Origin: Euwallacea fornicatus
Taxonomy: Eukaryota; Arthropoda; Insecta; Coleoptera; Curculionidae
Direction of reading: 5' to 3'
Assembly (NCBI RefSeq): GCF_040115645.1
Contig: NC_089561.1
Coordinates: 2,232,001 to 2,296,000 of the forward strand
Length of the DNA: 64,000 nt
In this document: positions 23,201-33,482 of the stretch, one piece after another
Position numbering within the stretch: the stretch's first letter is position 1
Layout of the letters: each line of letters opens with the position of its first letter
Translations under genes and position numbers: made by a program
The notes under the pieces: generated by a model
What the model was told of the DNA's origin: nothing
The model's database searches: none
The model's input: only the letters and a program-made list of their open reading frames with translations

Positions 23201-26200
23201 CTGAAATCAGATTTTCTTAAAAAAAGGGCATAAAACGTATCATAATACGGGTAGTAAAATGACCCCCGGAAGGGATGTCAAAACAGTAGAATTCACGCAC
23301 TTTGGCAATGTATCACGAACGGCAGCCCGCGTGATTTTAGCATTACTCTTGACGGCCAGTCGGGAGGGTTTCGATTACCAAATTCTATAATCTACATACA
23401 CAGGGCGTCTCACGAATACGGACCTCTATTCGTATTTTGAAAACTATGACTAGGAAAAAGTTTGAATTTGGCTATCAAACTAAATCATAGGTAATTTATT
23501 GATTAAAAGTTTTCGTAAAAATACCACTTCCTGTTATACCGGAAATTGATGTCGACTCGCTTATTTTAAATGGAACGCTCTGTATATTACATAAAATTTC
23601 GATTCTGCGGAGCATTATGAACATTTTTCACGTATAATGCTCTGCATCTAAATTTTACATTTATTGAGACGACTGTTTTCCAATACTGGTAGTTTAAACA
23701 CATCTAAGGGCAGTAAAGCATTTTGTACGACATCGCAAATTTTCGTTGCAAAATACTTCGCCATTTCCGAATCATTACAAAAAGCATTCATGGTTGCAAT
23801 TATAATTTTTTTTTTTGGAAAATTCTAAATATTTCGAAAACTGTAAAATTTAGGCGCGGACCATTAAAAATGAAAATAATTCATGATGTTCTGCAGGATC
23901 GAAATTTGATATAATATACAGGGTATTCCATTAAATAAACGAGTCGACATTCCAATACCATTTCCGGTATAACCGGAAATATCACGTAAAATATCTAGTT
24001 ATTTTACAACCCTCAAAGGCTGTAGGTGACATGAAGGCCTAAACGCCACTGAGCACGGCACAGACCACTCATAACTCATCGTGAAAGGGCATTGATCGAT
24101 CGTCAATCTCCAGGTTTTCTACTCATTTTATCGTGACTAGCACAAAGTCTACAAACCAAAAAAGCGATACCGTGTCCCCAAATAAATACACTATAGGGTC
24201 AACGTTCTAAATGCGATTTTTATTCCTCCCAGAGGGAGTGTATATCCGTACACATTGGCCAAGCTGGTGTCCAGATTGGAAACGCTTGCTGGGAGCTGTA
24301 CTGCCTGGAACATGGAATCCAGCCCGATGGACAAATGCCCTCTGATAAGACCATCGGGGGTGGTGATGACAGTTTCAACACTTTTTTCTCTGAAACTGGG
24401 GCTGGGAAGCACGTACCCAGGGCCGTATTCGTGGATCTTGAGCCCACTGTTGTTGGTAAGGTTATGGCATTAATTTAGGAAAACTTACAATATAGACTTG
24501 ACGAGTTGTTTTAAACCTTTTTATGGATATATTTCGAAAAAAGTAAAAGCAGGGGATTTGAATGCTTAATTGGCTCCCACCAAAAACCAATTACTTGTTG
24601 CGTAGACGGATATTTTAACCAGAAATAACGACGCGAATCTCTTGCAATCACCTATTGAATCATCGAGAAATAGGCCTCTACATTAAATAATCGTTGACAC
24701 ACCTCAATAATTGAGGCACACCCCTTTATGCTCGACTGTCCCCCTGTTCTAGTCCTTTGGGTAACATGAGCACATGGGGCCTAGACATCCTGCAATTTAA
24801 TCACCCTGCGACGGGGCGCAACCCATCGTGTAAAACGACACTTCTGGTACAAGGACAGTTAGGAAGAAATTTTTATTCGATTTCGGTTACGCCCAAGTAA
24901 CAAGACACAAGAAATAGATCTAATAGAGTCGTGCAAAGAAAATTTCTTGCACGAAGACGCACCGTTCGGCATGTGGGAAGCAGGGCTGGCCCTAGGAAGT
25001 CTGGAGCTTTGGGCGAAATTTTTAATCATCGACCCCTGCTTCAAGAACCACCGTCGACCGGGAAAGTTCGCCGCCCTTCCTGGTCTGTCGCCCGACCTCG
25101 CCCCCCTATGAGGCCGGTACTAATGGGAAGGCAATTATTTTTCAATTTACCCGAGCCTACGGTATTGAGAATTATTTCTGTAAAAAGAAATTCACGGAAT
25201 AGCCGAGATTGCACGTTTTAGTCTCTTGTTGTTCATCCATCATCGAGATTGTAATGCATTCGCAATTTCTTCGGTGTGAGGAAAGGAAAGCAGATGAGCT
25301 TTATGACCGAGATCGTAATTATTCTGCTATGGGAAATAAATCGGTACTGTTAAAATATACTTGGATGCCCCATAAAGCTTCCAGATCCAAGACGGGGATA
25401 TGAACCGGTACTAAAATAAGTTGGTTGAGAATATAACTTTAAGGTGTGGACCGAGATACAAAAACAGAAGAAACAGTGAGGAGTTAATAAATGCAGGTTA
25501 ATAAACTCGTATCAGCAACAATAGGAAATTTTCACACTCATTCATTTTCTTTATCCAGGGCGCACTCTAAATACTACTTTTCTGCCATCGATCATGTTTC
25601 ATATCGCAAAAATTAATCTCGTGGGTACATATTATGCGTTCCCTGAGGACTTTTTATGCTTGCTCCTTACGAACCCCAAACGAAATAGGACATGGAAAAA
25701 TTACATACATACCCCCGGCCCTTGTGCAGGAAGACCTATTTAGAGCGACCCTTTATCTCTGTAGATGCAGGACATTCCTACTTGGGAGCCTGGAGGCCTC
25801 CCCAATGTTTTGCGTACCACCGACCATTTCCATCCGGAATTTGAATCATATAGGAGACCTAAAGAGAAATCAAAATGCCCCTAACTGTTGAATTAACCAA
25901 GTGCGATTCCTCACCCATCCATGGCATGATTTGAATGTGGGTGTCGATGTTCCGTCCGAAAGAACTGTCGGTATGCCGGCTCTGACAGGGATAGTTATTA
26001 CTTCCTAGACGAAAAGATGGATATCATGGTTGATTTGCGAAAACAGATGGGCGAAACCAACCGGTATGACAGTGAAATGTTGAAGTAACTGTAGCGGTGC
26101 ACTTGCAAAGTTATTTAATCTTCGGCCTGATCTTTGGATAGTCATCTAACTCATTGCCTGGTGTGAGGCGCTAAACAGAGCACTCATAAATATATACAGG

Positions 26201-29200
26201 GTGTACATATGAAGATAGCGCGCTGGCGAATGAAATAATTCGGGGGGACACGGAGCTGTGCTTGCGAAGTGCAGGGAGAACCCTTCAAGCGCCTCTGATC
26301 ATTTTCTCACACAGGGTGTTGATCAAGTACGTGGCCGAATTTCAAGGGGCGATTCTTTGCGTTATTATAAGACGAAAAGTTTATATGAACATTGGTTCGG
26401 TAATGCTTCGTATCCAAGATACAGGGTGTCAAGTTAAAAAAAATTTTAGTTATGTATAAAAAAAAACTCTTAAATAACAAGAAGACGCAAACTAATATAA
26501 CAAATGAAACTTGGTGACAGTTTTTAATGTAACACGATAGAATCTTTTAGGCTGGAAATTGTTTAGCTCATTTTCTTAGTGGCGTGCACAGGAGCAATGC
26601 CGGATATTTACGAAAAATCAAACAGGAAAAACCCTTTACTGAAACTACACTTAGAAGAACGGTACGCAATTTGTTTTAGTAAAAAAACATTTAACAATAA
26701 GTAACAAGAAACTTGCAATAGCTGCCGAAAATGTCCTTCGTCAAATTCAGTGCAAACATGGCTCAACAACAACATATTCCTGAAATATATCTTATCTGAT
26801 TACATGAATCTCGTATTCGTCGAAATGATCCTTTAGTATTCATCAGAGTTCCAAAAACGAAGAAATTCAAATCTAACGGATTTAAATCCGGTGACCCGGG
26901 AGGCCATAATTGCTTAATGCTGAAATATATAAGTTTTCAAAAAGGAGGTAATAGTAAGTAAATAACCACAATCAACAAAAAATATTGCCAAATTTCGACA
27001 AGGTCAGCTAAAGATTTTTAGGAAAAAAAAGGATTTTTTAAAAAAGTTTGACACCCTGTGTCTTGAAAACGAAGTATTACTAGACCTACGTTTAAATAAA
27101 GTTTTCGTCTTAAAATTGCTCAAAAAAATCACTAATTGAAGTGCGGCCACGTGCCTAAATAACACCCTGCGCATTGTGTTATTTACGAGGCGCTCGTTGC
27201 AAAAAAAAACGATCTTTTATTTTTGCATTAAACGACAGACAATTGAATTCGTAAACGTGAAAATCCAAGATAGCGTTTGTAAGTAAAAACAGAGAGCTGA
27301 TGATGGTTCTCGAAAATCGAAACGTCTGATTTCAAATATGAGATCGCCGCGCTGGAGAAGGTGCAAACTTCCGTTTTCCCGAATTCTTCCAAAGGCCCTA
27401 AGAATGAAAAAAATTTAAGAACATATTCTGGAACTCGAATTTGCGCAGCCTTGCCCCAATTTACTCCGCCTGGAATGATTATCGAGATCCCCGTGGATGA
27501 ACCCCAAAAACGGAGCGAAATAGACAGGGTGTCACAAAAGTATACCAACTAATTTTAAAGGGTGGTGGAAGACATCAAAACAAACTTTTTTCTCAAGTAA
27601 ACATATGCGGGCGAATGGGCCGTTTGGGCAGAAAACGGGTAATATGGTTTTGGTCCCTACAATCACTTTTCGTTCATGTTAGGCATTATTCGGTTAGTAA
27701 ATGAACGGTGGTTCATAATAATTGTTCAAAATGTTGGCCATTTGCTTCAATACAAAGATTGCACCGTCGCTTTATTGACTCGCGGACCCTACGGAATATT
27801 CCGGGAATAGCTCCGAGATGTGTGCGACTGACCATTATTCTTGCCAACAGATCTTCCTCATTATGAATGGGCGTTTCGTAGACCAGATATTTGACATAAT
27901 TGCAAAGGAAAAAATCCAGGGTGTTGAGATCGGGAGAACGAGCGGGCCTGACTGCAGGACCTCCTCCTCCAATCCATCGACGCATGTCGATAAGTTCTTC
28001 AAATGACAAATTAACGTTTTTTTTTTGTTTTGTGGGCATACGTTTATTAAAGAAAAAAGTTTGTATTGACGTCCTCCACCCGTTAAAGTGTGTCGATATA
28101 TTTTTGAGACACCCTGTATAAATTTGTAGATGAAGTGCGTACCGGGACTTATCGCCAGCTGTTCCATCCTGAGCAGCTTATCACCGGAAAGGAAGATGCC
28201 GCGAACAATTACGCACGTGGTCATTACACCATCGGTAAAGAAATCGTCGATGTTGTACTGGACAGGATAAGGAAGTTGGCCGATCAATGCACGGGATTAC
28301 AGGTGAGGCTTAAATTCATGTTCTCCCATAATTATTAAACTTTTTCACCAGCTTAAATTAACCATCAACAGATTCTCGCAGTGTTCGGTCCAATTAACCC
28401 GACCCATTGCGCTTCAATAACTATGGGATATCCCCTTCCGCCATTAAGACCGACTCCTGTGTGCTTCATTAATCTTCATGTAACAGGATTTTTCGGTGGA
28501 TTAATAACAAAGTAGTGTTAGTTTCCGTACAAGTGGCGCAACAAAGGGCGTGGGCCTGCAAACCATAAAGCGAATCCCCCTTTTCTCGCCTTATTTAGGC
28601 CTCAATATTAATTACGCAGTACGAGTGTCTGATTCTATCTTCAGTTATCTCGTTAATGGTCGGTTCCGCAGCTGAATGCTGCATATTTCATACGGTTTTT
28701 ACCGCTCACCCGCTGGCTGAAGGAATCGTAATCATCCTGCGTAGGCCGATAGAGGAAATGCGCTATAAAGGCGAATATCAACTGAAAAAATGCTGTAACA
28801 AAGCAGCACTGCATTTAAATGGCTAATCAAACCTCAATGAAGGTTCGACGCGATTAGGGCGTCCAGCCCCTCGGACTTGTGTTGCACAGAAAAAATAAAT
28901 TGTGGGGACGTATATGAGGTTAAGGAAGATGAGTTCGAGACGACTCTGCAGGGCGTCCGAAAAAAGACAAGAAAATTCAAGATTAACCTTTCGTTGGTAA
29001 CGTGCGGTCTCTGAGACTGACAAGTACTGCGTATTCACCCTCCCAGTACCTTCCTACCCCAGATCCTCTGCTTCCTCACGAAAAATCAGTATCCGCATGC
29101 GCACATTTTCGCCATACACGTGGCAATAATCTGAGAGATCGACGTTACAATTTGCGCTGTACAGGGTGTCCCAAATCCCATGGGATACCGTTGCTGTCTC

Positions 29201-32138
29201 CTAAACGGCGAGGACTACGAGACTGGTCAAATTAGAGAAAATGTGTTAAACTTGGGGCTTAGTTAATATTCGAAACAGCGTTACCAACTTTCTCTTATTC
29301 TCCGAGATATTGGGAAAAATTTGAAAAATTCCACAATTTAATTTTCATAATAAATCGAAAACTAAATATTAAAAAAAAAATGTTCATACAAAAGTTTTAA
29401 ACTATTTTGGGCTCTTGACGTGGGCGATTTGCTAAATTTTATAGTCGGCTTAGTTTTCGAAAAAAAAAACATTCACAACCTGTATAATCTTAATTTGCTC
29501 AAATTTAAAACAACTTCGAAACTACAGGCATAGCGCATGACAAAACAATCTTTTTAAGTCGGTCTCACAGGCCGATGATACCATTTATGTAAAAAAAAAT
29601 CACATTACTGATAGAAGGTTAAAAGATGGAAATTAAAGTGGTTATTGTGAACACCCTGTATGTATTTTTGGCACATTACATGAGAATCCATCCCCTAGTC
29701 TAGCTAACTGCGATATCAATTTTTTATGGAGCATTGCAAATTCCTAAAGTCTCTTTTAAATCGTTATAGCTTCGAGTCACTGCATCTCGGGGTAAAAAGG
29801 CCTAGGAGCTAACATGGGCGCAGAAAAGCATTCTAGTACATGGGAAAAATTCAGGTGCCTTTTTGGGACACCATGTATGGTCGTCACTAATTTTTTTAAA
29901 ATCGCCTTCAATCGCCTTATATACATACATCCCCGTAATTGATTTAGCCAGGGAATGACAAATAAACTTATAGAAGTCCGAGGGGCTCTTAAACGGACGC
30001 CCTGTATTTAATTGTGCGTTTTTCCAGGGATTTCTAGTTTTCCACTCCTTTGGTGGAGGCACCGGCTCCGGTTTCACAAGTCTGTTGATGGAACGATTGA
30101 GCGTGGATTACGGGAAGAAGTCCAAACTCGAATTTTCCATTTATCCAGCCCCGCAGGTACATTTTTATGCTCCACAACAGCTGCAAGTTTTTGCAGTGGA
30201 TTGGTCATTCTTGCTTTAACTTTTTTACACATAACGCCTCACGTGCAAGCGGGGGGCCGTCGGGGCAATTCCGTCGCTCCAACATCCCTACTGGTGTGCG
30301 AGGCGTTATTCCCAAAAAATATAAGAATTCATTGGTTCCGTAGGTATCTACTGCAGTGGTCGAACCTTACAACTCAATTTTAACCACGCACACAACCCTT
30401 GAGCATTCAGACTGCGCCTTCATGGTCGACAACGAGGCCATATACGACATTTGCAGACGAAATCTGGACATTGAGAGGCCCACCTACACCAACTTGAACC
30501 GCCTGATTGGACAAGTATTGTGCATATAGTGACAACTTTGTTGCATCTATTAATAATTTCACTTCAGATCGTGTCCTCCATAACAGCCTCCCTTCGGTTC
30601 GATGGTGCTCTAAATGTAGATCTAACGGAATTCCAGACCAATTTAGTGCCTTATCCTAGAATTCACTTTCCTTTGGCTACATATGCCCCGGTAATTTCAG
30701 CTGAGAAAGCGTATCATGAGCAACTCACAGTGGCCGAAATCACCAATGCGTGTTTCGAACCCGCCAATCAGATGGTCAAGTGCGATCCCAGGCACGGTAA
30801 ATATATGGCTTGCTGCATGTTGTACAGGTAAGCTTACGTAATTCTGACTTGAACGGGGCCCCACCAGGCAGGCCAGAAAATAAAAATATTTTTTGGGTCT
30901 TCGGGTTGAGATATCGATAGAGACCTGCTCACGTAGTACGCAACAGCGTAGCGTTTGCGCTCTTCGGAGGCGGTCGGGTTCACGTGAAGAGTCTCAGTTA
31001 TATTTAATCTACGACATACTTCCAACATCTTTTATCTTCTCAAAATGGGTTGAGATGAAGAGAAGCGGAAAAAAACCTCGTTTCGTCATACTTAATACGC
31101 CCATTCGAGGACTTCTATACCGTGTACCAAACAAAAATGAGAACTTTAACCCATTAATGCGCGATTTTTGTTGTTTTTTTAAATTATATTATTGAATTTG
31201 ATGTTTTTTAGAGGGGACGTTGTGCCCAAGGACGTCAACGCCGCCATCGCAACCATAAAAACGAAACGTACAATTCAATTTGTGGATTGGTGTCCCACGG
31301 GATTCAAAGTGGGGATCAATTACCAACCGCCCACTGTAGTTCCAGGTAAGATTTTAAAACTTGTTGGAGACCTACATATTATCTTAAATGAAATTGGTGG
31401 GGTTAACCTGGATGCGCAGGGTAATACTGGGTGATACGCCTGAATTCAGATGCTTGGTGAACTCATAGAAATCGAGCACGATCTGCCCCTAATCTCATTG
31501 GTGCAAAAGGTCTATTATTTGACTTGCCCGCAGTTTTCAAATATTGCCTTTCTTATAGGCCCTTTAACGTGGCTTCTATAGTCATGACATGGGGCCCCTC
31601 TGCGCCCCCGTTTCTCAACCACAAGAGCTGTATATTTGTCCGTTTATCTTCGATGTTCAAGGCGTTGCTCTCACACCAAATATCATTAGTGCAAATGGTC
31701 TACTGGAGTTTTCAAAAATTACCTTTCTCGTGGGCCCCTTAAATGCGGTTTTTGTAGCCAGTGCCCGGTGGGGCCCCATTTTGATTTCAATCATTGCGAC
31801 AACATAATTTTTCATTTTAACTATCCTTAGGTGGAGACTTGGCAAAAGTGCAGAGAGCCGTTTGTATGCTATCGAACACCACTGCAATCGCAGAAGCTTG
31901 GGCAAGACTGGATCACAAATTCGACCTCATGTACGCCAAAAGGGCTTTCGTCCATTGGTACGTCGGTGAAGGGATGGAAGAGGGCGAGTTCTCCGAAGCA
32001 CGAGAAGATTTGGCTGCCTTAGAGAAGGACTACGAGGAGGTAAGTATGCGCACACAAGTAGACCCAAATTTTATTAAACCTTTGCAGGTCGCGGTAGATT
32101 CTATTGAAGCTGAAGCTGATGAAGGGGACGAATACTAA
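20265..32138 (+). CDS. Alpha-tubulin chain
   Basis: Subunit of microtubules. Exons: 20265-20267 (ATG only), 24233-24455, 28130-28302, 30028-30156, 30344-30514, 30568-30827, 31212-31345, 31831-32039, 32088-32138; 450 residues. The first exon ends in AAAAATG followed by GTAAGC, and exon 2 starts AGG GAG TGT (MRECISVHIGQAG), so the first intron sits directly after the start codon, as in many animal tubulin genes. The acetylation site Lys40 (PSDKTIGG), the tubulin signature GGGTGSG, and the GTPase-activating Glu254 region (LNVDLTEFQTNLVPYPR) are present. The C-terminal tail is VDSIEAEADEGDEY, ending in the detyrosinatable Tyr but unlike the usual GMDS..EGEEY tails, which suggests a minor isotype. 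Eight introns is high for an insect alpha-tubulin. Introns 1-3 are filled with repeats. Confidence 0.96.
20268..24232. other. Alpha-tubulin intron 1
   Basis: About 4 kb intron following the ATG-only exon. Apart from the foldback repeat near 23528-23980, nothing coding or structural was recognised. First introns at this position often carry regulatory sequence in tubulin genes, but I cannot point to a specific site. Confidence 0.5.
23528..23980. repeat. Foldback repeat in alpha-tubulin intron 1
   Basis: About 23528-23690 is the imperfect reverse complement of about 23815-23980. Shared blocks are TTATACCGGAAAT, TGTCGACTCG.TTATTT, AATGGAA..C.CTGTATATTA, AAATTTCGAT.CTGC and CTAAATTTTACA. The loop is about 120 bases. 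ACAGGGTATTCC at 23919 is a transposon-type end. No coding sequence, so it is probably a hairpin MITE. Confidence 0.75.
24456..26310. other. Alpha-tubulin intron 2, left part: nothing recognised
   Basis: No open frame with family similarity. An ATATACAGGGTGTACATATG motif at 26193-26212 is a further isolated copy of the dispersed transposon end. Confidence 0.4.
26311..27170. mobile_element. Foldback DDE element in alpha-tubulin intron 2
   Basis: Left end ACAGGGTGTTGATC at 26311 and right end AACACCCTGCGC at 27161-27170. The outer arms of about 110 bp are inverted copies (shared ACGTGGCCG, TTATAAGACGAAAA-like and TAATACTTCGT..CAAGA.ACAGGGTGTCAA). A second ACAGGGTG motif occurs 110 bp in from each end (26421 and 27060). 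Inside, the minus strand near 26912-26855 reads WPPGSPDLNPLD, the block just after the second catalytic Asp in insect IS630-type (DDE_3) transposases. The rest of the transposase is lost. Confidence 0.75.
27524..28117 (-). mobile_element. Deletion derivative of an IS630/Tc1-mariner transposon
   Basis: The terminal inverted repeats are about 70 bp: ACAGGGTGTCACAAAAGTATACC at the left and ACAGGGTGTCTCAAAAATATATC inverted at the right, both running on through GGGTGG.GGA and CAAACTTTTTT. Between them, the minus strand (about 28003-27713) encodes the C-terminus of a DDE_3-type transposase: PARSPDLNTLDFFLCNYVK, IPGIFRRVRESIKRR and a final CIEANGQHFEQLL. The N-terminal half, with the helix-turn-helix and first Asp, is missing. 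The right end is 12 bases from tubulin exon 3. Confidence 0.85.
28303..30027. repeat. Alpha-tubulin intron 3 with several transposon ends
   Basis: Contains ACAGGGTGTCCCAAATCCC at 29161 and the inverted GAACACCCTGTATGT at about 29646-29660, which would bound a roughly 500 bp non-coding element. Further end-like motifs are near 29480 (TATACAGGT inverted), 29865 (GGGACACCATGTATGG) and 29996 (GCCCTGTATT). The last is about 20 bases from exon 4. No transposase coding was seen. Confidence 0.5.
31491..31777 (+). repeat. Imperfect direct repeat in alpha-tubulin intron 7
   Basis: 31491-31599 and 31680-31777 are diverged tandem-type copies. Both run through AT.TCATT.GTGCAAA.GGTCTA, GTTTTCAAA.ATT.CCTTTCT, GGCCC.TTAA and end in GGGGCCCC. 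The first copy carries an insertion of about 13 bases. No function is apparent. Confidence 0.6.
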
Positions 32139-32464
32139 AATCATTTTAATAGCCTAATAATTGCCTTTTAGCCTTAATAATATTATTCATTGAGCTTTAG
32201 AGCCCCAAGGCGTCGTCCACACCTAAAGTGCCTTTTGCGGTCCAATCACAAATAGATTTTCTAGCCCCCAGAAGACAGTTTTCGTTAATAAATTAGTAAT
32301 TACTTAAATTAATGGATCTTTAACTACTTTACATAGATTAGTAGTGAGTATTAATTGCCTTGAGCAGTGGGAATAATTAAGATTATAATGTTATGTGAAA
32401 CCAAGCTCCAATACTGCTTTACTATTATAGTTAGGTAATAGATTTTTACAATGGCACGTGCATG

Positions 32465-32470
32465 AATAAA
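32465..32470 (+). terminator. poly(A) signal of alpha-tubulin
   Basis: AATAAA about 330 bases after the tubulin stop codon, the first such hexamer downstream on this strand. Confidence 0.5.
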
Positions 32471-33368
32471 ACAGCGATTTAAATTTAGGATTTTATGGTC
32501 TTTTGGTTCTTACTACCATCACATTTTTCCTGTGCATTACCAGCCTTGTGATGAAGCAAGATTAGGCGACGGCTTAGAACAGGGAGGCACTTTTTTACAG
32601 GGGAAACGGGGGCGACAATGAAGGGCAACGGACTCGCCCCGTTCCCGTGACTCATGGAAGAAAAAACCAACTTCAAATATTCGATTAACCCCTTCAAGGG
32701 CTCTTTTATGTCCCTTAAACGGAAATTTATATTATATTTAACCTACACCACGAGAAATCATTTCCTGTTCATTACAATTCTGAATTATTAAACTTTAATT
32801 GTTGGTATACAACTTCAATGTTCGATTTATCGATTTGAGGAACTTCGTGGGGCTTTCTAGGTCTAAATAAATACTCAGCTATTCCGGTCAGTCCTCGATA
32901 AGCATACTGAAGCGAACGAGAAGGAAATAATGGGAAGCATAGCCAGCATGGCTGCACTTTGCATGGAACTACCTGATAGGAGCGCCAAAGCAAAATCTGC
33001 ATCACCGTAAGTAGTGATTTGGATTTCATGGTAAACAGCAGGAAATTTTTACGTTTTGGTTTTGGTATCAATCACTGTAGCTAAATCATCTCATGCATCC
33101 ATGTACTGTGGCGTGATTAGTGGGAATGTATTGCTTACAGAGGATTTTGTAGAAGTAGTTAAAGGACGCTAAGCTGGCAGAGTGTAGAAATTTGGCAATG
33201 ATACAGTTATCCCCGGTATTTTACTGACTAAAGTGGTCACAACAACAACGATTTTCAACTTTGTTTTATTCCATATTAAATCATGAATTCGCCAGTTCAT
33301 AAGCTATTAGCCTGATAAGACTTTTTTTCAAATAACCTTAGAAGCTTATCATTACGGAAGAACCAGAC
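32471..33368. other. Intergenic region alpha-tubulin / malic enzyme
   Basis: No coding sequence recognised. It should contain the promoter and 5' leader of the most upstream malic enzyme first exon. Confidence 0.35.
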
Positions 33369-33482
33369 ATGATCGTCAATTCGGGTATAAATTCCAGCAA
33401 GTTACTTAAAACTCTCTACAATTACTTTAATGTTTGTGATACGCTAATTACTAGCAGTGATAAGGTGATCAGGCGGAGAAAA

